From assembly GCA_964455375.1 (NCBI GenBank), contig CAYVXE010000137.1, forward strand, positions 1 to 10,714: a stretch of 10,714 nucleotides of DNA, in the 5' to 3' direction. Positions within the stretch are counted from its first letter, which is position 1. Each line of letters begins with the position of its first letter. Below, piece after piece: positions 6,155-10,714 of this stretch. The stretch comes from CAYVXE01 sp964455375 (GTDB taxonomy: Bacteria; Zhuqueibacterota; Zhuqueibacteria; Oceanimicrobiales; Oceanimicrobiaceae). The notes beneath the pieces were generated by a model. The model did not search any database. It was not told the DNA's origin and was given only the letters and a program-made list of their open reading frames with translations. The position numbers and the translations under genes are program-made.

Positions 6155-6589
6155 TCACTGATTATTTGACTCTACGGGATAGCCTGCATCTATCCAGGCT
6201 TGTAAACCGCCCAGCAAAGCGTACACATGGGTAAAGCTGTTTTGATATAAAAGTAACGCCGCACCGGCGCTGGTATGCTCCGCCGGTCAGGTGCAATAAC
6301 AAACAATATCGTGATCTTTTGGAAATTCATCCAGTCGGGTAATCACCTCGCTGTAAGGAATGTGCACAGCCCCCGGAATGTGACTTGCATTATATGCCTG
6401 TTCGGAACGCACATCCACAACGAAAATTGTCTCACCCCCGTCAAGGCGAGACTTTAGGTTTTCAGGCGCAATACGGGGGACTTGTGTGATATCCTGTGGA
6501 ATATCCGATGATAAAGAGTTTGAATCCGAACTACAGGAAAGCCCCAGAAACAGCAGAACGAGGGAAAAAAAACAAACCTTAATTTTCAT
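6155..6589 (-). CDS. Rhodanese-domain protein with in-frame TGA at the catalytic Cys (probable selenoprotein)
   Basis: A first stretch of 100 codons ends at TGA 6287-6289, but the frame stays open for 43 more codons to TGA at 6155-6157, giving 144 residues. The leader (residues 1-19, ending L-G-L-S-C19) suggests a lipoprotein or exported protein, though the lipobox is imperfect. The rhodanese domain runs from about 38 to the end: V-V-D-V-R-S at 57-62, A-S-H-I-P-G-A-V-H-I-P at 68-78, then V-C-Y-C-T-[TGA101]-P-A-E-H-T-S-A-G-A-A, and a normal ending G-G-L-Q-A-W-I-D-A-G-Y-P. Relatives read Y-C-x-C-P at this point, the second cysteine carrying the persulfide. TGA replaces precisely that residue, and a SECIS-like hairpin follows. 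Known chemistry is sulfur transfer; a Sec form could act as a redox or sulfur-transfer enzyme. Alternatives are a nonsense mutation or a base error. Start: ATG with GAGG five bases upstream. Confidence 0.82.
6255..6271 (-). promoter_or_regulatory. Candidate bacterial SECIS hairpin
   Basis: Numbering from the base after the TGA, bases 16-32 fold as AGCGCCG-GUG-CGGCGUU: seven pairs including one G-U, five of them G-C, with a GUG tip at bases 23-25. Bacterial SECIS elements are small stem-loops inside the coding region, with a G (often GU) at the start of the apical loop roughly 16-37 nt after the UGA, recognised by SelB. A competing stem, CCGGCG (bases 1-6) with CGCCGG (18-23), begins right after the UGA (6264-6286) and excludes the first. 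Which one forms cannot be decided by eye. Confidence 0.65.
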
Positions 6590-6681
6590 GGTAGCCTCAA
6601 CTTCAAGGGTTCATAATCAAAAACATTAAACAATCAGCATGCTAATCCGGTTTGGAAAATCATTCCATGACCTGTGTTTTT

Positions 6682-7050
6682 TCAGCTCTTCAAAACACTC
6701 ACAAACAGACAAATCCATCCGGCGAGAAACGCCAGTCCGCCAATGGGTGTGATGGCTCCCAGCCAGCGTACGCCACTGATAGAAAGGACGTACAAACTTC
6801 CGGAAAAAATTATTGTGCCGATGACAAAAAGCCAACCGCTGGCGTTTGTTAAGGTGCCCGGCCATTTACTGCACGCCCAGGCGACGGCCAAAAGCGCCAG
6901 CGCGTGGTACATCTGATAACGAACGCCAACTTCAAAAATGTTGAACATATCCGCGGTTAAGCGTGTTTTCAATCCATGCGCGCCGAAGGCTCCCAGGGCC
7001 ACACCTAAAAATGCTGAAATTGCTCCGGATGCAAAAAATAGTCGTTCCAT
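6682..7050 (-). CDS. DUF423 family small inner-membrane protein (YgdD-like)
   Basis: The 122-residue product matches DUF423, a family of about 120-130-residue membrane proteins of unknown function. The signature G-A-F-G-A-H-G-L-K lies at 20-28 right after the first membrane segment, and Q-M-Y-H-A-L-A-L at 46-53 is also characteristic. Four membrane segments are visible at about 4-24, 47-61, 71-91 and 97-118. The ATG start fits the family, but the base before it is the last one before the assembly gap, so its ribosome site cannot be seen. It ends 92 bp before the rhodanese start. No biochemical role is proposed. Confidence 0.92.
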   Translation of the reverse strand: MERLFFASGAISAFLGVALGAFGAHGLKTRLTADMFNIFEVGVRYQMYHALALLAVAWACSKWPGTLTNASGWLFVIGTIIFSGSLYVLSISGVRWLGAITPIGGLAFLAGWICLFVSVLKS

Positions 7051-7051
7051 C

Positions 7052-7151
7052 NNNNNNNNNNNNNNNNNNNNNNNNNNNNNNNNNNNNNNNNNNNNNNNNN
7101 NNNNNNNNNNNNNNNNNNNNNNNNNNNNNNNNNNNNNNNNNNNNNNNNNNN
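7052..7151. other. Assembly gap (100 Ns)
   Basis: Exactly 100 undetermined bases, a common placeholder for a scaffold join of unknown length. It removes the 3' end of acnA and the upstream region of the DUF423 gene. Any frame running across it, including one joining acnA to the DUF423 antisense or alternate frame, is an artefact. Confidence 0.98.
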
Positions 7152-9805
7152 ATGCCGCCGTGACGATAGTAGTTGAGCTCTTCCGGGGTATCCACTCGTG
7201 TGGTCACGGAAAATGTTTTTTCTGCACCATCGTCTGATTTCGCAATAACGATCAATTCTTTGCCAGGCGTTAAATTGTCTGCAATACCTGAAATTGAATA
7301 GGACTCAAATCCGGTCAAGCCTAGTGATTCACGGTTTTCACCGGCTCTAAATTGCAGCGGCAGCACGCCCATGCCGATGAGATTGCTACGATGAATCCGC
7401 TCGAAACTCTCGGCGATGACCGCCTCGACACCAAGCAACCGTGTGCCTTTCGCAGCCCAGTCTCTGGAAGAGCCGGTACCGTATTCTTTTCCGGCAATAA
7501 CGATCAACGGCACACCCTCTTTCTGGTACTGCATCGCGGCATCGTAAACGGATGTGAGTGTTTTCTCAGGAAGGTGAACGCTCCAGTTACCCTCCTTTCC
7601 GGGAGCCAGCAGATTTTTTAACCGGATATTGCCAAATGTTCCCCGCATCATGATCTCATGATTGCCACGTCGCGAGCCGAATGAATTAAAATCTTTTCGC
7701 TCTACACCATGCTCGCGTAAATATTTTCCAGCCGGGCTATCCTCCGGAATAGCCCCTGCAGGCGAAATATGATCCGTGGTCACCGAATCACCGGCCATCA
7801 CCAGCACCCGGGCATTTTCAATGTCCTTTGCGGCAAGTGGTTCAACCGGCATGTTGTCAAAGAACGGCGGATTCTTTACATAAGTAGATGACGGCTGCCA
7901 CTCATAAAGATCACCTTCAGGAATTTCAAGCGCCTGCCAGCGGGCATCTCCGGTAAACACCTCAGCATATTCCTTTTCGAACATTTCTTTGCGAACAGAC
8001 TTCTGAACGGTTTGTCTGATTTCCTCCAACGTCGGCCAAATGTCCTTCAAATAAACGGCACCGCCATTCTTGTCCTCACCAAGTGGCTCGTTGTACAAAT
8101 CAATATCCATTCTGCCTGCTAGAGCGTAAGCAACAACCAGCGGCGGTGAGGCCAGGTAGTTTGCGCGGGTATGCGGATTCACCCGGCCTTCAAAATTCCG
8201 ATTGCCACTCAACACCGCTGCGGCAACCAAATTGCCTTCTTTAATACCGTTCGAAATATATTCCGGTAACGGACCGCTATTGCCGATGCAGGTTGTGCAG
8301 CCATAACCGACGACATCAAAATTCAACTCTTCCAGATAGGGAATCAAGCCGGCATCTTTTAAATAATCGGTGACAACTTTGGAGCCGGGCGCCAGACTCG
8401 TTTTCACCCACGGCCTGGTTTTCAGACCGCGCTCTACGGCTTTCTTTGCCAGCAAACCGGCGCCCACCATCACAGACGGATTTGACGTGTTGGTACAACT
8501 GGTAATGGCTGCAATGACGATGGAACCATTGTGCAATTTTATTTCCCGGCCATTTTCCTTGACGACAACGCTGTCCTTCGTGTCATCGAGCCGCAACTGA
8601 TTGAGCGCTTGCGAAAATGCAGTCTTTGAATCTTTTAAATTAATTCGGTCCTGTGGTCTCTTTGGTCCGGCGATGCTCGGCTCAACCGTCGACAGGTCGA
8701 GTTCCAATGTGTCTGTAAATACCGGATCGGCCATATCGTCCGTACGGAATAACCCTTGTTCCTTGGTGTACGCTTCAACCAATTTGACGTGTTCTTCGCT
8801 GCGGCCGGTGTAACTCAGATAGTTGAGTGTTTCGGCATCTACCGGGAAAAATCCGCAGGTGGCGCCATACTCCGGCCCCATGTTGGCAAGTGTGGCACGA
8901 TCAGCGAGACCTAAACTACCGAGACCGGGTCCGAAATATTCAACAAACTTGCCCACAACGCCTTTTGCTCTGAGCATTTGCACAACGGTAAGAACCAGAT
9001 CCGTCGCGGTGGCTCCTTCAACTAGCCGGCCGATGAGCTTAAAACCGATCACTTCAGGAATGAGCATGGAAATAGGCTGGCCCAGCATCGCCGCCTCCGC
9101 TTCGATACCGCCGACACCCCAGCCAAGAACGCCCAGCCCGTTGATCATCGTAGTGTGAGAATCCGTACCCACGAGCGTATCCGGATAAGCGTAAACAGAC
9201 CCATTTTTTTCAGTTGTGAACACCACCTGTCCCAAATACTCAAGATTCACCTGATGGCAAATTCCAGTCTCCGGTGGAACGACTCGGAAATTTTGGAAGG
9301 AATTTTGACCCCAGCGCAAGAAAGCATAACGCTCACGGTTGCGCTCGTATTCCTTGTCGGTGTTGAAGAATATAGCATTACTGCTTCCGAACATATCCAC
9401 CTGTACCGAGTGGTCAATGACCAAATCCGCCGGCACGACGGGATTGATTTTTTTGGGATCGCCACCGAGTTGCTTCATCGCTTCACGCAGTGCGGCAAAA
9501 TCGACGACTGCGGGTACTCCTGTAAAATCCTGCATAAGAACCCGAGCCGGTGTAAAGGCAATTTCCTGGCCAGATTTTTCTGCCGGATCCCACTTAGCAA
9601 CCGCTTCGATATCATCCTTTGTGACAAACCGATTGTCCTCTTTTCGAAGAAGATTTTCGAGCAGAACTTTCATGGAAAATGGCAGACGTGAAACATTGCC
9701 CACCCCGGCTTTTTCCAATGCATCCAAACGAAAGATTTCGTAAGACTGCGACCCCGTAGAAATTGTATTTTTACTTTTAAAACTATTTTGCTCCGATGTA
9801 CTCAT
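7152..9805 (-). CDS. acnA: Aconitate hydratase A (3' end lost in gap)
   Basis: Aconitase converts citrate to isocitrate via cis-aconitate in the TCA cycle. The 884 visible residues are collinear with AcnA/IRP1-type enzymes (about 890-900 residues). The [4Fe-4S] ligands are C437 (I-T-S-C-T-N-T-S-N-P), C503 and C506 (G-Y-G-C-T-T-C-I-G-N-S-G). Other hallmarks are D-H-S-V-Q-V-D at 131-137, V-G-T-D-S-H-T at 212-218, and in the C-terminal swivel domain G-D-S-V-T-T-D-H-I-S-P-A-G at 672-684 and Y-G-T-G-S-S-R-D-W-A-A-K-G at 775-787. The visible frame stops at Y-Y-R-H-G-G just before the gap; family members carry about a dozen more residues, so this is an assembly truncation and not a real one. The ATG at 9805 has AAAGGAG a few bases upstream. 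A housekeeping-type promoter candidate lies 105 bp upstream. Confidence 0.98.
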
Positions 9806-9909
9806 TTTAACTCCTTTAACGTTTCTAAAATCTAATAGATACCACTATTTAATTCATGTGATCATTTTAAGCAATTTGGCAGTGATTTTTTAACTTGACT
9901 GCATCGATA

Positions 9910-9938
9910 AGTATAACAATTTGAGTACACGAAAGCAA
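9910..9938 (-). promoter_or_regulatory. Candidate sigma-70-type promoter of acnA
   Basis: On the minus strand TTGCTT (9938-9933) and TATACT (9915-9910) are separated by 17 bp. The -10 matches the consensus in 5 of 6 bases and the -35 in 3 of 6. It would give a 5' leader of about 100 nt. If the organism uses a Bacteroidetes-type sigma factor this call would not hold. Confidence 0.4.
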
Positions 9939-10025
9939 CAACTTTGTCAGAGGTCATTTCTACAAAATGATAACCGTAATCGCAATTCGTGATTGGGGAC
10001 TTGTAATTGAGATGCTGTATTCATG

Positions 10026-10040
10026 TGACATGCGCTGTCA
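10026..10040. repeat. Short inverted repeat after the ybbN-like stop
   Basis: TGACA (10026-10030) and TGTCA (10036-10040) flank TGCGC, forming a 5-bp stem just 3 nt after the stop codon. No T-run follows on the minus strand. It may be a weak 3'-end hairpin or an operator; chance is not excluded. The remaining spacer 9806-10043 shows no gene. Confidence 0.3.
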
Positions 10041-10043
10041 GCA

Positions 10044-10714
10044 CTAAAACAACGACGAGGTAAATGCACGGTGGTATTTTTGCGTCAATTCATGATCATG
10101 GCCAAGCCAAGTAAACAATGCTACGCAGGCTTTGCGCGGACCGTCATCATCTATTTGCCGATCGATTTGTAACGCTTCAATCCAATGCCTGAGAACGGTT
10201 TCATAGTCTTGACGCTTCAAAGCCTGAATTCCCTGCAAATAAACATTCCAGGCCTGCAGCGACTGGTTTGCATCCTTTGCCTTTTGGGTAAGGTAATCTA
10301 AATCATTCATCAACCTGCTCAATGTCTGGATAGCTGCAGCTTGATCAAACTGCGGGTGTTCGGGAGGCACGTCTATTACCAGGCTCAAGGCTCTCTCGGG
10401 CTCAGATGCAAAAACAAGCAGTGCCAGTTGAATTCTCGCTTCGAAATTAGATTCTTCGAGAGCAACGATGCTTTCAAACAAATGCTTCGCTTTCTCTTTG
10501 TCACCGCGTTCCAGTGCAGCTCTGGCTTCAGCGAAGAGTTTTTTGGATTTTGTTGGCAGATTTTTATCGAGCCATTGCCGTACCTGAACTTCCGGGAGCG
10601 CACCCACAAACTCCGCAACCACCTGCCCATCGCTAAACATCTTTACTGCCGGAATGCTACGGATGCCAAATTGCATAGAAATTTGCTGTTGTTCTTCTGT
10701 ATTTATTTTAACTA
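10044..10714 (-). CDS. ybbN: YbbN/CnoX-like thioredoxin-TPR chaperedoxin (5' end outside window)
   Basis: The frame is open to the window edge; 222 C-terminal residues are visible, and the ATG at 10676 is internal. Just upstream of it the frame reads V-K-I-N-T-E-E-Q-Q-Q-I-S, the thioredoxin-fold segment before the cis-proline loop (S-I-P-A-V-K-M-F). After the thioredoxin end (L-D-K-N-L-P) comes a tetratricopeptide domain: A-R-A-A-L-E-R-G-D-K-E-K-A-K-H-L-F and E-A-R-I-Q-L-A-L-L, closing with a YbbN-type tail. E. coli YbbN (CnoX) is 284 residues, so about 60 N-terminal residues with the active-site pair are missing here. CnoX binds unfolded or oxidised proteins and passes them to GroEL and DnaK. 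Whether this homologue keeps a redox cysteine pair cannot be seen. It is separated from acnA by 238 bp. Confidence 0.92.
   Translation of the reverse strand, partial: VKINTEEQQQISMQFGIRSIPAVKMFSDGQVVAEFVGALPEVQVRQWLDKNLPTKSKKLFAEARAALERGDKEKAKHLFESIVALEESNFEARIQLALLVFASEPERALSLVIDVPPEHPQFDQAAAIQTLSRLMNDLDYLTQKAKDANQSLQAWNVYLQGIQALKRQDYETVLRHWIEALQIDRQIDDDGPRKACVALFTWLGHDHELTQKYHRAFTSSLF

Noticed and set aside
6287..6589. Rhodanese as a finished 100-residue protein or a plain pseudogene
   Set aside because: The same frame continues for 43 conserved domain residues to a second stop, no frameshift or other damage is present, and the lone stop is TGA at the exact catalytic position with a hairpin behind it. 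A point mutation remains possible but fits less well.
9155..9743. Plus-strand open frames of 178 and 134 codons inside acnA
   Set aside because: They are antisense to a strongly conserved aconitase region, overlap each other in different frames, show no recognisable domain and lack convincing ribosome sites.
6932..9805. A 957-codon frame running from aconitase through the Ns to near 6932
   Set aside because: It translates the 100 Ns as unknown residues and continues in an alternate frame of the DUF423 gene. Homology to aconitase stops at the gap, and the DUF423 frame is clearly the real one on the other side.
9852..10028. Direct repeat ATTCATGTGA at 9852-9861 and 10019-10028
   Set aside because: A single 10-bp match about 167 bp apart in AT-rich spacer, without symmetry or relation to a promoter, is not enough to propose a site.

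Overview
The window is a draft-assembly piece of a Gram-negative bacterial chromosome, and every convincing gene lies on the minus strand. A run of 100 Ns at 7052-7151 marks a scaffold join of unknown true size. Base composition is moderate. The mix of an ECF sigma factor, a membrane-spanning anti-sigma protein, exported HEAT-repeat proteins, an AcnA-type aconitase and a YbbN/CnoX-type chaperedoxin suggests an uncultured FCB-like or Acidobacteria-like lineage (for example Calditrichaeota/KSB1). That placement is an inference from general character only, because no marker gene is present.

In transcription order, right to left: a YbbN/CnoX-like thioredoxin-TPR protein cut by the window edge (10714-10044); a 238-bp spacer with a plausible aconitase promoter; aconitase acnA (9805-7152), whose last residues are lost in the gap; a DUF423 membrane protein (7050-6682); a small exported rhodanese (6589-6155) with an in-frame TGA at its catalytic cysteine; dUTPase dut (6114-5659); and an exported cyclase/kynurenine-formamidase-family protein (5523-4726), followed by a terminator-like hairpin.

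Next comes a tight four-gene operon: ECF sigma factor (4535-3921), transmembrane anti-sigma factor without zinc ligands (3907-3107), an exported TPR plus HEAT-repeat protein (3080-1371) and a second exported HEAT-repeat protein (1352-198). A candidate ECF-type promoter (GGCAACC, 16 bp, TGTCTTA) precedes the sigma gene, so the unit looks self-regulating. Its two envelope proteins share an unusually regular 32-residue HEAT unit that alternates between an F-W-I-G-Q type and an F-S-I-S-Q type.

The most notable signal is the rhodanese. The frame stays open for 43 well-conserved rhodanese residues beyond the TGA at 6287-6289. That codon stands exactly where the active-site cysteine belongs, and a GC-rich hairpin with a GUG tip lies 16-32 nt downstream, the geometry of a bacterial SECIS element. 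The best reading is a selenocysteine-containing rhodanese that standard gene callers would truncate. The second notable unit is the sigma/anti-sigma/HEAT/HEAT operon, a candidate envelope-sensing module of unknown stimulus.
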